From positions 1 through 35,429 of the forward strand of contig JAUVEN010000017.1 of NCBI GenBank assembly GCA_030594815.1: a stretch of DNA of 35,429 nt, in the 5' to 3' direction. The position numbers were made by a program, and so were the translations under genes. How positions within the stretch are numbered: the first letter of the stretch is position 1; every line of letters starts with the position of its first letter. The DNA is from Gammaproteobacteria bacterium. Lineage in GTDB: Bacteria; Pseudomonadota; Gammaproteobacteria; UBA6429; Thiohalophilaceae. Below, piece by piece: positions 14,599 to 22,979 of the stretch. The notes below the pieces were generated by a model that did no database searches, was not told the origin of the DNA, and saw only the letters and a list, made by a program, of their open reading frames with translations.

Positions 14599-15717
14599 TT
14601 AATATTGTTTTTTAATCCAGTCCTGATATTCACCTGACATGACGGAACGCCACCAACTTTCATTTTTTAAATACCAATCAACTGTTTTTTTGATACCGGT
14701 TTCAAAACTTTCTTCAGGTTGGTAGCCAATTTCATTATTACTTTTACTTGGATCGATAGCGTAACGTCTATCATGACCCGGCCTGTCTTTTACGAAGGTA
14801 ATGAGTTCTTTAGCAGACTTACCTTGACATACTGGCGCATTTGGAAATTGTTTTTGTAAGTTATTATCATCTTTGAAACATTGATCAATAAGATCACAAA
14901 CCAAGTTTACAATATCAATATTGGCCCATTCATTTATTCCACCTATGTTATAGGGTTCACCTACACGGCCTTTGCGAATGATGAGATCAATGCCTCTTGC
15001 ATGGTCATCAACATACAACCAGTCACGTATTTGCAGACCATCACCGTAAATTGGTAATGCTTTACTCTCTAATATGTTTGTAATAACTAAAGGAATGAGT
15101 TTTTCAGGAAATTGATATGGACCATAGTTGTTAGAGCAATTTGATATATTGGTATTTAAACCGTATGTTTCCTGATAAGAACGAACAAAAAAATCGGATG
15201 ATGCTTTACTTGCAGCATAAGGTGAATTTGGTGCATAAGGGGTATCTTCACGGAAAGGGGGATCGTTTGCTTCAAGTGTCCCATAAACTTCATCCGTTGA
15301 AACATGTTGAAATAAATGCGACATACCTGGGTTTTCATCTATCCAATATGTTTTAGCTGCTTTTAATAATTCATGTGTACCCTTTACATTTGTTTCAATA
15401 AAAGCATCTGGACCAGTAATGGAACGGTCAACGTGAGATTCTGCTGCAAAGTGAACAATAGTATCAATTTTTTCCTCACGTAATAATTTTACCGATAAGT
15501 TATAGTCTAAAATATCGCCGTGAACAAAACGAAAGTTAGGATTATCTTCAACTGAAGCTAAATTAGCAACATTGCCTGCGTAAGTTAAAGCATCTAGTAC
15601 CGCAACTCGGTTATCAGGGTATGTTTTTAACCAATAATGGACAAAGTTGGCGCCTATAAATCCTGCACCACCAGTGACCAATATATTTTTGGGTATGTAG
15701 ATTTCATTTTTTGACAT
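14599..15717 (-). CDS. rfbB: dTDP-glucose 4,6-dehydratase RfbB
   Basis: This NAD enzyme makes dTDP-4-keto-6-deoxyglucose, the second step of dTDP-L-rhamnose synthesis. The 372-residue protein has the Rossmann loop GGAGFIG (16-22), HFAAESHVDRS, the catalytic TDE (141-143) in VSTDEVYG and YAASK (167-171). It also has the substrate-binding NNYGPYQFPEKLIP and DRPGHDRRYAID segments. It follows rfbD after 16 bases and precedes the response regulator by eight. It is full length. Confidence 0.97.
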   Translation of the reverse strand: MSKNEIYIPKNILVTGGAGFIGANFVHYWLKTYPDNRVAVLDALTYAGNVANLASVEDNPNFRFVHGDILDYNLSVKLLREEKIDTIVHFAAESHVDRSITGPDAFIETNVKGTHELLKAAKTYWIDENPGMSHLFQHVSTDEVYGTLEANDPPFREDTPYAPNSPYAASKASSDFFVRSYQETYGLNTNISNCSNNYGPYQFPEKLIPLVITNILESKALPIYGDGLQIRDWLYVDDHARGIDLIIRKGRVGEPYNIGGINEWANIDIVNLVCDLIDQCFKDDNNLQKQFPNAPVCQGKSAKELITFVKDRPGHDRRYAIDPSKSNNEIGYQPEESFETGIKKTVDWYLKNESWWRSVMSGEYQDWIKKQY

Positions 15718-15733
15718 TTAAATACCGATTAAA

Positions 15734-16612
15734 TTATTTTAATTCTGTTAATACTTGATTCAATGCATCTCGCCAATTTGGCATTTCGATGTTAAAGGTC
15801 GTTTTTAATTTTAAACAATCTAACATAGAATTGCCTGGGCGTTTAGCTGGTGTTGGATATTCAGCCGTTGTTATAGGGTTTATCTTAACCTTTTTATTTA
15901 TAAGCCCCATTTCAAGTGCTTGTTCAAAGATTTCTTTAGCAAAATCATACCATGTTGTTTTTGAGGTTCCACAATAATGGTAGGAACCCCAAATGAGAGT
16001 TTTATTTTTTTGGTACTGATCAACTAATATAATTAGGGTTTTTGCAATATCTTTTGCTGGAGAAGGGCCGCCATATTGATCGGCAACTACATTGAGTTCG
16101 TCTCTCTCTTTACCTAATCGCAACATAGTTTTGACAAAGTTATTACCTTGCGCGCCAAACACCCAGGCAACTCGTAAAATAAGGTGATTGTTTAAAGTTT
16201 GACGAATGGCTTCTTCACCCTGCCATTTACTTTCACCATATATACCTAATGGCGAAACGGTGTCTTTTTCACTATAGGGTTCTGTTTTAGAGCCATCAAA
16301 GACATAATCAGTTGAAATATGCAGAAGAGGAATATGATGTTTTTCACAAGAGCGCGCAATATTTTCTGCACCATGATGATTGATAGCATAGGCTAAATCA
16401 TGTTCTTCTTCAGCTTTATCAACAGCGGTGTATGCTGCAGCATTTATTACTATATCGGGTTGAATGTGATTAATGTAATCTTTAACATTTTGCGCTTGAG
16501 TAATATCTAAATCTGTACGGCCAGCAGCAATAACATCATAGCCTTTTTCTTTTGCAACATATGTGAGCTCTTTTCCAACCTGGCCTTGAGCACCAGTGAT
16601 CAAAATTTTCAT
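15734..16612 (-). CDS. rfbD: dTDP-4-dehydrorhamnose reductase RfbD
   Basis: This enzyme catalyses the last step of dTDP-L-rhamnose synthesis, using NAD(P)H. The 292-residue protein has an N-terminal GAQGQVGKEL nucleotide loop, INAAAYTAVDKAE, the HISTDYVFDGSKTEPYSE active-site segment and a YGESKWQGE catalytic YxxxK. Its ATG overlaps the rfbC stop as ATGA, so translation is coupled. The gene order A-C-D-B is not the A-B-D-C order often found in enteric bacteria, but all four enzymes are present. Confidence 0.96.
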   Translation of the reverse strand: MKILITGAQGQVGKELTYVAKEKGYDVIAAGRTDLDITQAQNVKDYINHIQPDIVINAAAYTAVDKAEEEHDLAYAINHHGAENIARSCEKHHIPLLHISTDYVFDGSKTEPYSEKDTVSPLGIYGESKWQGEEAIRQTLNNHLILRVAWVFGAQGNNFVKTMLRLGKERDELNVVADQYGGPSPAKDIAKTLIILVDQYQKNKTLIWGSYHYCGTSKTTWYDFAKEIFEQALEMGLINKKVKINPITTAEYPTPAKRPGNSMLDCLKLKTTFNIEMPNWRDALNQVLTELK

Positions 16613-17205
16613 TTATCTACTTCCATATCCAGGATAAAATCATTGTAGTCAGGTAATTTGTCATGAGGCTGATCTTTTAGTAATACATTGTTTTTATCTT
16701 TCTCGGAAAGTGAAATCGCTGATGATATGGATGAAGTATTCCAATCAACACCTATATCTGGATCATTCCATAAAATACCTTGTTCAGATTCTGGATGGTA
16801 GTAATCTGTACATTTATAAAGGAAGTCAGCACTTTGGGAAAGAACAATAAAGCCATGAGCATATCCTGGAGGCACATACATCATTCGCATGCTTTCTTCA
16901 TCCAGTTGTGTGCCATACCATTGACCAAAAGTCGGTGAGCCATGTCGTACATCAACCGCGACATCAAAAACACTACCACTTGTAACGCGAACTAACTTAC
17001 CTTGAGTTTGTGTTAATTGATAATGCAAGCCGCGTAATACACCTTGCGTTGAGCGTGAGTGGTTGTCCTGGACAAACTTGGCATTAATGCCAGCAGCTTG
17101 AAGAATATCTTCACGATAGGTTTCGAGAAAAAAACCACGCTTGTCACCAAACACTTTTGGTTCAATAACAATCACACCAGGTAAATGTGTTTTAATAATT
17201 TCCAT
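16609..17205 (-). CDS. rfbC: dTDP-4-dehydrorhamnose 3,5-epimerase RfbC
   Basis: This cupin-fold epimerase acts third in dTDP-L-rhamnose synthesis. The 198-residue protein shows DKRGFFLETYRED, the catalytic histidine segment VLRGLHYQ, VDVRHGSPTFGQWYG and PPGYAHGFIVLS, and a conserved KCTDYYHPESEQGI region containing the active tyrosine. It overlaps rfbD by four bases and lies 38 bases after rfbA. No strong ribosome binding site is seen before its ATG, which may mean coupling to rfbA translation or a weak start. Confidence 0.96.
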   Translation of the reverse strand: MEIIKTHLPGVIVIEPKVFGDKRGFFLETYREDILQAAGINAKFVQDNHSRSTQGVLRGLHYQLTQTQGKLVRVTSGSVFDVAVDVRHGSPTFGQWYGTQLDEESMRMMYVPPGYAHGFIVLSQSADFLYKCTDYYHPESEQGILWNDPDIGVDWNTSSISSAISLSEKDKNNVLLKDQPHDKLPDYNDFILDMEVDK

Positions 17206-17243
17206 ATTTATGAATCTAAATTAAATTGTCTTTAATTGCAGTA

Positions 17244-18107
17244 TTATTTAATTAAGCCCATTAAATAATCACCATAGCCACTTTTTAATAAATGTTTTGC
17301 CAGTGTTTCAACTTGCTCTGCATCAATAAAACCTTGAGCAAAAGCAATTTCTTCCGGGCAAGCGATTTTTAAACCCTGGCGTTCTTCCATGACCTGAATA
17401 AAGTTTGACGCTTGTAGTAGTGATGCATGTGTACCCGTATCCAACCAGGCATAACCACGACCCATCACTTCAACATTAAGATCGCCACGTTCAAGGTAGG
17501 CTTTGTTGACATCAGTAATTTCTAATTCGCCTCTAGGTGAAGGCTTAATATTTTTAGCAATATCAATAACATCATTATCGTAAAAATAGAGTCCGGTTAC
17601 CGCATAATTGCTTTTAGGGTTTTCTGGCTTTTCCTCTAAGTTTATTGCTCGTCCTTTGTCATCAAAGTCAACAACACCATATCGTTCAGGATCTTTAACA
17701 TAATAGCCAAAGACCGTTGCGCCTTTTTCTTTTTGTTTGGCATTTTCCAATAATTTGTCCATACCATGGCCATAAAAAATATTGTCGCCAAGAATTAAAC
17801 TGACGCTATCATTAGCAATAAATTTTTCACCAATGATAAAAGCCTGAGCGAGCCCATCTGGATTAGGTTGCGTTTCATAGGAAATATTGATGCCCCATTG
17901 ATTACCTGAGCCTAATAAATTAATAAATGATTGTTGATCATGAGGCGTGGTGATAATTAAAACATCCTTAATACCGGCAAGCATTAAAACGGATAAGGGA
18001 TAATAAATCATTGGTTTGTCATAAACAGGTATAAGTTGTTTACTTAAAGAATGTGTCAACGGATGTAAACGGGTGCCAGAGCCACCGGCTAGAATTATAC
18101 CTTTCAC
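17244..18107 (-). CDS. rfbA: Glucose-1-phosphate thymidylyltransferase RfbA
   Basis: RfbA joins dTTP and glucose 1-phosphate to dTDP-glucose, the entry step to dTDP-L-rhamnose. The 287-residue protein begins with the nucleotidyltransferase signature [11 protein letters not shown] and [17 protein letters not shown]. It also has [10 protein letters not shown] for metal and sugar binding and [19 protein letters not shown]. The start is GTG, with AGGAG seven bases upstream. It is the first gene of the minus-strand rfb operon, divergent from the EPS locus, and the 206-base gap must hold promoters for both directions. Confidence 0.97.
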   Translation of the reverse strand: MKGIILAGGSGTRLHPLTHSLSKQLIPVYDKPMIYYPLSVLMLAGIKDVLIITTPHDQQSFINLLGSGNQWGINISYETQPNPDGLAQAFIIGEKFIANDSVSLILGDNIFYGHGMDKLLENAKQKEKGATVFGYYVKDPERYGVVDFDDKGRAINLEEKPENPKSNYAVTGLYFYDNDVIDIAKNIKPSPRGELEITDVNKAYLERGDLNVEVMGRGYAWLDTGTHASLLQASNFIQVMEERQGLKIACPEEIAFAQGFIDAEQVETLAKHLLKSGYGDYLMGLIK

Positions 18108-18143
18108 TTCAAAACTCCTGATGATTTTATAATAGATAACTTA

Positions 18144-18158
18144 TGCTATTTTATAGCA
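18144..18158. promoter_or_regulatory. Short palindrome between divergent rfbA and EPS promoters
   Basis: TGCTAT-TTT-ATAGCA is a perfect inverted repeat 37 bases upstream of the rfbA start. In this position it could be an operator or part of the rfb promoter (TATAAAATAG on the minus strand). No other conserved sequence supports it. Confidence 0.3.
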
Positions 18159-18276
18159 CCTCTAATGTAAGCGGAATAGCTCTATTAGGTATTCTTTCTA
18201 TTTTTACAACGTTAATAGCATTGATAAGGAAAAATAATAATTTTTATCTAAATTACACAATATTAAATTATTAAGC

Positions 18277-18307
18277 TTGCTATGAAATTTATGAATATGT
18301 GTATAAT
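18277..18307 (+). promoter_or_regulatory. Possible promoter of the sugar-transferase gene
   Basis: TTGCTA (18277-18282) and a perfect TATAAT (18302-18307) are 19 bases apart. The -10 box ends only six bases before the ATG at 18314, so transcription from it would start at or beside the start codon. Confidence 0.4.
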
Positions 18308-18313
18308 TGAAAG

Positions 18314-19714
18314 ATGAGAAGCAGTGTAGAACGATATACAACATTATTACCGACGTTACTCTCAGTAACACAATGGTTGATTGCGCCAGTGCTTACAGTA
18401 GCTTCATTTGTGGCCATTTTATCTTATAGTGGTATTGCGCTTGAAGCCCATTACTTAGCCATGTCCGTTATTATCTTTTTACTTTCTCTTATTATTCTGG
18501 AAGAGACCGATTTATTTGATTCTACAACTAGTGCTGATGCACAAAATAGCAATATATTAATTTACTGGGGCGTTATGATTTTTGCTCTGGTTATTATCGG
18601 TTACATCACGAATACAACAGATTTATTTGAAGTGAGTGTTTTATATACCTGGGCATTAGTGACGCCAGTACTTATTCTCATTGTGAACTTTATTTTTAGA
18701 AATCTCTTATTATTAAGTTTGAAATCAGAAGAAAACCAACGAAAGGTTCTTATTGTTGGAGCAAATAAAGAATCTCATAAGCTTGCAGAAAATATCGTTG
18801 AGAATTTAGCCTATGGACTCCATTTAACAGGATATTTTGATGACCGCACAGAAGATAGAACCAGTATATCAATGCCTATTCCATACTTAGGCATAATGGA
18901 TGAGTTACCTGAGTATGTTAAAAAAAATGGCATTGACCTTATTTATATAACTTTGCCAATGAGTCATCAGAAACGTGTTTTAAATCTACTTGACAAGTTG
19001 CACGATACAACTGCATCAGTTTACTTTACCCCAGATATCTTTGTTTATGAATTAATCCAGGCACGAATGGATAATATTGGTGATATGCCTCTCGTTGCGC
19101 TTTGTGAAACCCCTTTTAGTGGTTTAAATGGTGTATTAAAACGTCTTAGTGATATTCTATTTTCTGCATTCATACTTGTTTTAATTTTACCCATATTATT
19201 AATTATCGCTTTAGCGGTTAAATTAACCTCACCTGGACCTGTTTTATTTTCGCAAAAACGTTATGGGCTTGATGGAGAAGAAATTTTTGTTTATAAATTT
19301 CGTTCTATGACTGTCTGTGAAGATGGAGATGACATTAAACAGGCAACACGAAATGATACTCGCATTACGAAATTAGGTGCAGTTTTAAGAAAATATTCAT
19401 TGGATGAATTACCGCAATTTATCAATGTTTTGCAAGGGAGAATGAGTACAGTTGGACCTCGGCCGCATGCTGTCGCACATAATGAAATGTACCGCGGTAT
19501 GATCAAAGGCTATATGATGCGGCATAAGGTCAAACCGGGCATAACGGGTTGGGCACAGGTAAATGGCTACCGGGGTGAAACAGATAAAGTTGAAAAAATG
19601 CAAAAACGCATAGAATTTGATTTGGATTATTTGCGTAACTGGTCTCTCGGGCTTGATGCAACCATTATATTGAAAACAATTGTTACAGTATTTAAGACAG
19701 AAGATACCTATTAA
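18314..19714 (+). CDS. Undecaprenyl-phosphate sugar phosphotransferase (WcaJ/PHPT family)
   Basis: This inner-membrane enzyme moves a sugar phosphate, usually glucose 1-phosphate, to undecaprenyl phosphate and so starts EPS repeat-unit assembly. The 466-residue protein has four N-terminal membrane segments (about 10-130), a nucleotide-binding-like CoA-binding-fold domain (about 143-250, starting KVLIVGANKES), a further membrane segment near 275-300, and the catalytic bacterial sugar transferase domain. That domain has SPGPVLFSQKRYG, YKFRSM, LRKYSLDELPQ, VGPRP and KPGITGWAQVNGYRG. It is the first gene of the EPS locus. The ATG has no clear ribosome binding site and the probable -10 box is almost adjacent. 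The donor sugar is not certain. Confidence 0.95.
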   Translation: MRSSVERYTTLLPTLLSVTQWLIAPVLTVASFVAILSYSGIALEAHYLAMSVIIFLLSLIILEETDLFDSTTSADAQNSNILIYWGVMIFALVIIGYITNTTDLFEVSVLYTWALVTPVLILIVNFIFRNLLLLSLKSEENQRKVLIVGANKESHKLAENIVENLAYGLHLTGYFDDRTEDRTSISMPIPYLGIMDELPEYVKKNGIDLIYITLPMSHQKRVLNLLDKLHDTTASVYFTPDIFVYELIQARMDNIGDMPLVALCETPFSGLNGVLKRLSDILFSAFILVLILPILLIIALAVKLTSPGPVLFSQKRYGLDGEEIFVYKFRSMTVCEDGDDIKQATRNDTRITKLGAVLRKYSLDELPQFINVLQGRMSTVGPRPHAVAHNEMYRGMIKGYMMRHKVKPGITGWAQVNGYRGETDKVEKMQKRIEFDLDYLRNWSLGLDATIILKTIVTVFKTEDTY

Positions 19715-20082
19715 GACAATAACTTCGGGTAAACCCTACCAAAATATGTACATATAAATACAGTGATCTGTTTATATGTATATTCCTCAAGATCCTCCAC
19801 AATAGCTCCAAATTAGCAGGAATTAACATTTAGTAACAAAATAAATAGTTAAATTATTGTATTTAAAGTGATTTTTATTAAGGTTGGTATTTTTGTAAGA
19901 AAATACCTACAAAGAAATCATCAATTCCCTACAAAATCTGCCATAAAAGCTACACAAAAAGTAAATATAGTTATACCCGTAAATGAAACGAAGAACTTAA
20001 TCGTGAAAATATGGGCTACCTCATGCTCTCTAGGGATTCCATATTGGGCATGACAAGTTAAAAATTTTATTAAGGATTTAAA
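19715..20082 (+). other. Intergenic region before epsA with several hairpins, no gene supported
   Basis: The 368 bases contain a hairpin GGTATTTT-TGTAAG-AAAATACC (19886-19907) and a weaker one near 19749-19779 (CATATAAATACAG/CTGTTTATATG). CTACAAA occurs twice downstream (19908 and 19934 areas). These may be regulator sites for epsA. A GTG-initiated 61-codon frame inside it lacks a ribosome binding site and looks non-coding. Confidence 0.4.
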
Positions 20083-20952
20083 ATGCTTGTTCTATCAACA
20101 GAAACTGGTCAAAAATCTCCTGAGTCTGGGCTGAATATGCTCAGTGAAACAATTTACCAGTCAAATTTTATCAGAAGTCATTTTGATTTTTATCAATGGC
20201 AGCAGAAATATGTCAGCAAATTTATACCGCATAATGTATTAATAGCGGCGTGGGGCAACTTTACTAAGGGTTCTCTGCAGTTTGATATTTGTTCAAGCAT
20301 CCCGGAAATACATAATCAACAAGTTTTTGCTGGCTGTTCTGAAATCAAGCCTTTAATGACCGCACTTTTTAGTCAATGGGAAAATAATAACGACAAGTGG
20401 TTTTTTGAAGAAGAGTTTAAATTTTGGGAATTAGGTTTAGACATTCCACCGACTGATAAAATTATGACAGAGTTTTTGTCTATGCGAACTGTGCTTGTTT
20501 ATGGCTTTAGAGATAAGCGCACGAATAGTGAAGTCATTTACGCATTTTTAAATTCTCAACTCATGTATGAAACACAAACATCAGTATTGAGTGCAATCAT
20601 GCCTCATCTTGACGCCGCTTTACGTCGAATCGATTGTTTACCTAATAACAATGAAACCATTGTTGAAATTGCACCTATTCTAAGTGTAATAAGTGAGCGA
20701 GAAGCTGCGGTATTAAACCTTGTTATTCGGGGCGAAAAAAATACTGTTATAGCAGAACACTTATTTATTAGTGTTAATACAGTAAAAAATCATCTAAAAA
20801 ATATTTATAAAAAAATGGGTGTATCTAGTCGCGCGGAAGCTGTTGCTAAATACCTAAATAGTTCGAAAGCATCTGAAAATGTAATGCTTGAAAATAATAA
20901 CGTTCACACTTTATCTGTAGCGCAATCTAAAAATGGCCTGATCGGGTCATAG
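20083..20952 (+). CDS. epsA: EpsA-type LuxR-family regulator of the EPS/exosortase locus
   Basis: The 289-residue protein has an N-terminal domain (about 20-185) without homology I can name in detail, and a LuxR helix-turn-helix at about 202-257 (ISEREAAVLNLVIRGEKNTVIAEHL then VNTVKNHLKNIYKKMG). The length, the HFDFYQWQQKYVSKFIPHN opening and the location in an exosortase EPS locus match the EpsA regulator family (TIGR03020). It has no receiver aspartate, so it is not a response regulator. AAGGA lies six bases before the ATG. It probably controls the EPS genes. Its last codons form the first copy of a repeat seen again upstream of the second sorting-signal gene. Confidence 0.88.
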   Translation: MLVLSTETGQKSPESGLNMLSETIYQSNFIRSHFDFYQWQQKYVSKFIPHNVLIAAWGNFTKGSLQFDICSSIPEIHNQQVFAGCSEIKPLMTALFSQWENNNDKWFFEEEFKFWELGLDIPPTDKIMTEFLSMRTVLVYGFRDKRTNSEVIYAFLNSQLMYETQTSVLSAIMPHLDAALRRIDCLPNNNETIVEIAPILSVISEREAAVLNLVIRGEKNTVIAEHLFISVNTVKNHLKNIYKKMGVSSRAEAVAKYLNSSKASENVMLENNNVHTLSVAQSKNGLIGS

Positions 20953-20984
20953 TCGTCTATTTAATCATTTGCTAAAATTAAAAT
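20937..20984 (+). repeat. Direct repeat, copy 1, upstream of the first VPVPA-CTERM gene
   Basis: CCTGATCGGGTCATAGT (20937-20953) matches CCTGTTCGGGTCATAGT at 21681 with one change. The similarity continues through ATTTAATCATTTGCTAAAATTAA against ATTTAATCCGTTGTTAAATTAA. This copy includes the epsA stop codon. Confidence 0.6.
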
Positions 20985-21012
20985 GAATTGAATTTTAATA
21001 GGATGTAGAAAA

Positions 21013-21672
21013 ATGAAGGCTTCTAATTTAAAAATACACTCAAGCATTATTTCTGCTGTATTCATCGCGATGGTGTTTATGTTTATAGCAAGTGTTTCTC
21101 AGGCCACGACATTAACATTTGAAAACATAACCAATAACAGCTCAGTTCAATTGTCTGAACAATTAACGACAGATGTTAATTCTGTTGGAATCACTGGGGT
21201 TGAGTTCACTTTCTATAATAACGTTGGCATTGCTTCATCTATAACAGATGTATATTTTGACCTTGGAACAAACACGGGTTTATTTTCAGATTTCTCAATT
21301 AGTGATCAATCAGCTGGAGTTTCATTTGATCTGACACCGCAACCAGAAAATTTACCGAGTGGCGAAACAATTAGTTTTTATTCTGATTTTGGCGGCGATT
21401 CAACAGTCCCAACTTCTGATAACGGTGTTAATGCCGCAGGTGAATACATTACTTTCTTAGGTACCTTAGGCAGCGGTTTTTCATATGAGAATGCCTTAGC
21501 CGCTATCCTTGATGGCAGTTTTAGAACGGGTGTGCATATACAAGCAATTGAAGGTGGTGGTGCTGAGGACAGCGATTCATATGTCAACGTAGTACCTGTA
21601 CCAGCAGCAGCATGGTTATTTGGAACCGCATTGTTAGGTTTCTTTGCTACAGGGCGACGTAAAGAAAGTTAA
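21013..21672 (+). CDS. Secreted VPVPA-CTERM (PEP-CTERM-like) protein
   Basis: The 219-residue protein has a long signal peptide (about residues 1-32, ending SQA) and a mature domain low in cysteine and rich in serine, threonine, asparagine and glycine, suited to an extracellular role. The C-terminal sorting signal, from about 193, reads VPVPAAAWLFGTALLG, then a short hydrophobic stretch, then GRRKES. This tripartite form is that of VPLPA-type signals handled by exosortases, and such an exosortase lies 5.7 kb downstream. The middle has no domain I recognise. The protein is presumably cleaved at the signal and released or attached to the matrix. It follows epsA by 60 bases. Confidence 0.9.
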   Translation: MKASNLKIHSSIISAVFIAMVFMFIASVSQATTLTFENITNNSSVQLSEQLTTDVNSVGITGVEFTFYNNVGIASSITDVYFDLGTNTGLFSDFSISDQSAGVSFDLTPQPENLPSGETISFYSDFGGDSTVPTSDNGVNAAGEYITFLGTLGSGFSYENALAAILDGSFRTGVHIQAIEGGGAEDSDSYVNVVPVPAAAWLFGTALLGFFATGRRKES

Positions 21673-21680
21673 TAAAATGA

Positions 21681-21726
21681 CCTGTTCGGGTCATAGTTAA
21701 TAATTTAATCCGTTGTTAAATTAAGA
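21681..21726 (+). repeat. Direct repeat, copy 2, upstream of the second VPVPA-CTERM gene
   Basis: This is the partner of the copy at 20937. Here the TGACC-TGTTC-GGGTCA text also forms a small hairpin after the stop of the first sorting-signal gene. No T run follows. Confidence 0.6.
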
Positions 21727-21781
21727 TTTATAAAATAGTGAAGTAACTAAACAAAAAGTTTGGGGAAGATAGGGGTCGGAA

Positions 21782-22339
21782 ATGAACAAAATTAAAGCAT
21801 TTTTAATTGCAGGATTGTTGAGTTTCTCATCAGTAAGTTTTGCTTCAACCGTTACATATACAGGTTCAACTTTAGATCACGCAGGTAGTATTTCATTAAT
21901 ATCAATGGATGGTGGTGTGACTGTTGGAGGTATTTTTGGTGAAGCTGAAGTTGGGACCGGACTTGGTAGTGTATATTACGATATGACGTTAGATAGTGGT
22001 TCAGCAACAGCAATAGCAATTGGTTCAAGCTTTGATGTTTCAACGTTTACTGTTTTTGATGTGGCATTCTCAGTTTTTGATAGTCTTACTTTTGATGCCG
22101 CTAGTTTGATTGGTTCAGGTGTGAATTCTATATCTGCTTCACTAGATGCTGGTGTAACATATTATCTTCAACTTACTGGTATTGCTGATACTAGCTATAA
22201 TGTTGATGTTGCTGCCGTCCCTGTTCCTGCAGCAGGAATCTTATTTGCTTCAGCATTATTAGGAGCTGGTGCATTTGGACGTCGCAAGAAAAAGACTGCT
22301 AAAAACTCAATGGTTGTAGCTTTTACTCGCGCAAGTTAA
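21782..22339 (+). CDS. Second VPVPA-CTERM protein, with an extended C-terminal tail
   Basis: The 185-residue protein has a signal peptide (about residues 1-21, ending SFA) and a serine/aspartate/glycine/valine-rich mature domain predicted to be beta-rich. Its sorting signal is VPVPAAG (146-152), a hydrophobic segment ILFASALLGAGAF, and a basic RRKKK (167-171). Unusually, 14 more residues follow the basic cluster (TAKNSMVVAFTRAS). AGGGG lies eight bases before the ATG. It is followed by a strong terminator, so it may be expressed at a higher level than the EPS genes behind it. The mature domain matches nothing I know. Confidence 0.88.
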   Translation: MNKIKAFLIAGLLSFSSVSFASTVTYTGSTLDHAGSISLISMDGGVTVGGIFGEAEVGTGLGSVYYDMTLDSGSATAIAIGSSFDVSTFTVFDVAFSVFDSLTFDAASLIGSGVNSISASLDAGVTYYLQLTGIADTSYNVDVAAVPVPAAGILFASALLGAGAFGRRKKKTAKNSMVVAFTRAS

Positions 22340-22359
22340 GTAAAGCTTGTTAGACTATG

Positions 22360-22384
22360 AAAAGGGGCCTATGGCCCCTTTTTT
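22360..22384 (+). terminator. Rho-independent terminator after the second VPVPA-CTERM gene
   Basis: AAAAGGGGCC-TAT-GGCCCCTTTTTT is a perfect GC-rich stem with a T run. It separates the sorting-signal genes from the EPS export genes, which must have their own promoter or depend on read-through. Confidence 0.93.
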
Positions 22385-22410
22385 ACATTTAACTAATAGC
22401 GAAAATTTAA

Positions 22411-22959
22411 ATGAGACTAAATAAAATACTGATTCTTTCCTTGATGCTATATCTGACACCCTTTAGTTTTTTGTATGCTGATGATACCAGTCATTATAAA
22501 ATACGTCAGGGCGATATTCTCGATGTCTCAGTATGGGGTGATGACACCTTGGTCAAAGAAATACGTGTATTGCCTGATGGTCGTATCAGTTTTCCATTAG
22601 CGGGAAATGTTCCTGTAGCAGGGTTCTCATCGTCTGAAATTGAAGAAATTATTACTAAAAAACTTAAAAAATATCTTCCTGATCCTGAAGTCACGGTTAT
22701 TGTTAATAGTACTGATGGAAACAAAGTTTATATATTGGGAAAGGTTAATACGCCTGGTGCAATTCCCTTGCAAGGACCTATGACAGTTTTACAAGCCTTG
22801 AGCATATCTGGTGGTTTTGATCGTTTTGCTGATCTAAGTGAAATTAAAATATTGAGAGGAAATAAAGTGCTTGAGGTTCACTATCTGAACTTAATTCAAG
22901 GCGAGAATCTTGAGTCAAATTATATTTTAGAGGCCAATGACACGATATTAATTCCATAA
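22411..22959 (+). CDS. Short Wza-like polysaccharide export protein (EpsE type)
   Basis: The 182-residue protein has a signal peptide (about residues 1-23), the Poly_export domain (YKIRQGDILDVSVWGDDTL to the DPEVTVIV segment, about 28-100) and one SLBB domain (KVYILGKVNTPGAIPLQGPMTVLQALSISGGF, about 105-180). Such proteins form or line the outer-membrane exit channel for EPS. It is about half the length of E. coli Wza and lacks both the outer-membrane helix and a lipobox cysteine, as is common in exosortase-linked loci. The partner barrel may be the next gene product. The start has no strong ribosome binding site. Confidence 0.92.
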   Translation: MRLNKILILSLMLYLTPFSFLYADDTSHYKIRQGDILDVSVWGDDTLVKEIRVLPDGRISFPLAGNVPVAGFSSSEIEEIITKKLKKYLPDPEVTVIVNSTDGNKVYILGKVNTPGAIPLQGPMTVLQALSISGGFDRFADLSEIKILRGNKVLEVHYLNLIQGENLESNYILEANDTILIP

Positions 22960-22979
22960 ACGTTCTTAATAATTAACTG

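Noticed and set aside
14592-14663. Longer N-terminus for the response regulator
   Set aside because: The extra 24 residues lie in the rfbB coding end and do not match the receiver-domain start.
19868-20053. 61-codon GTG-initiated frame before epsA
   Set aside because: There is no ribosome binding site and the composition is unlike the neighbours. The frame runs across a hairpin and short repeats, so it is more likely regulatory DNA.
20940-21012. Sigma-54 promoter for the first sorting-signal gene
   Set aside because: PEP-CTERM genes can be sigma-54 dependent, but no GG-N10-GC pair with adequate flanks was found here or at 21673-21781.
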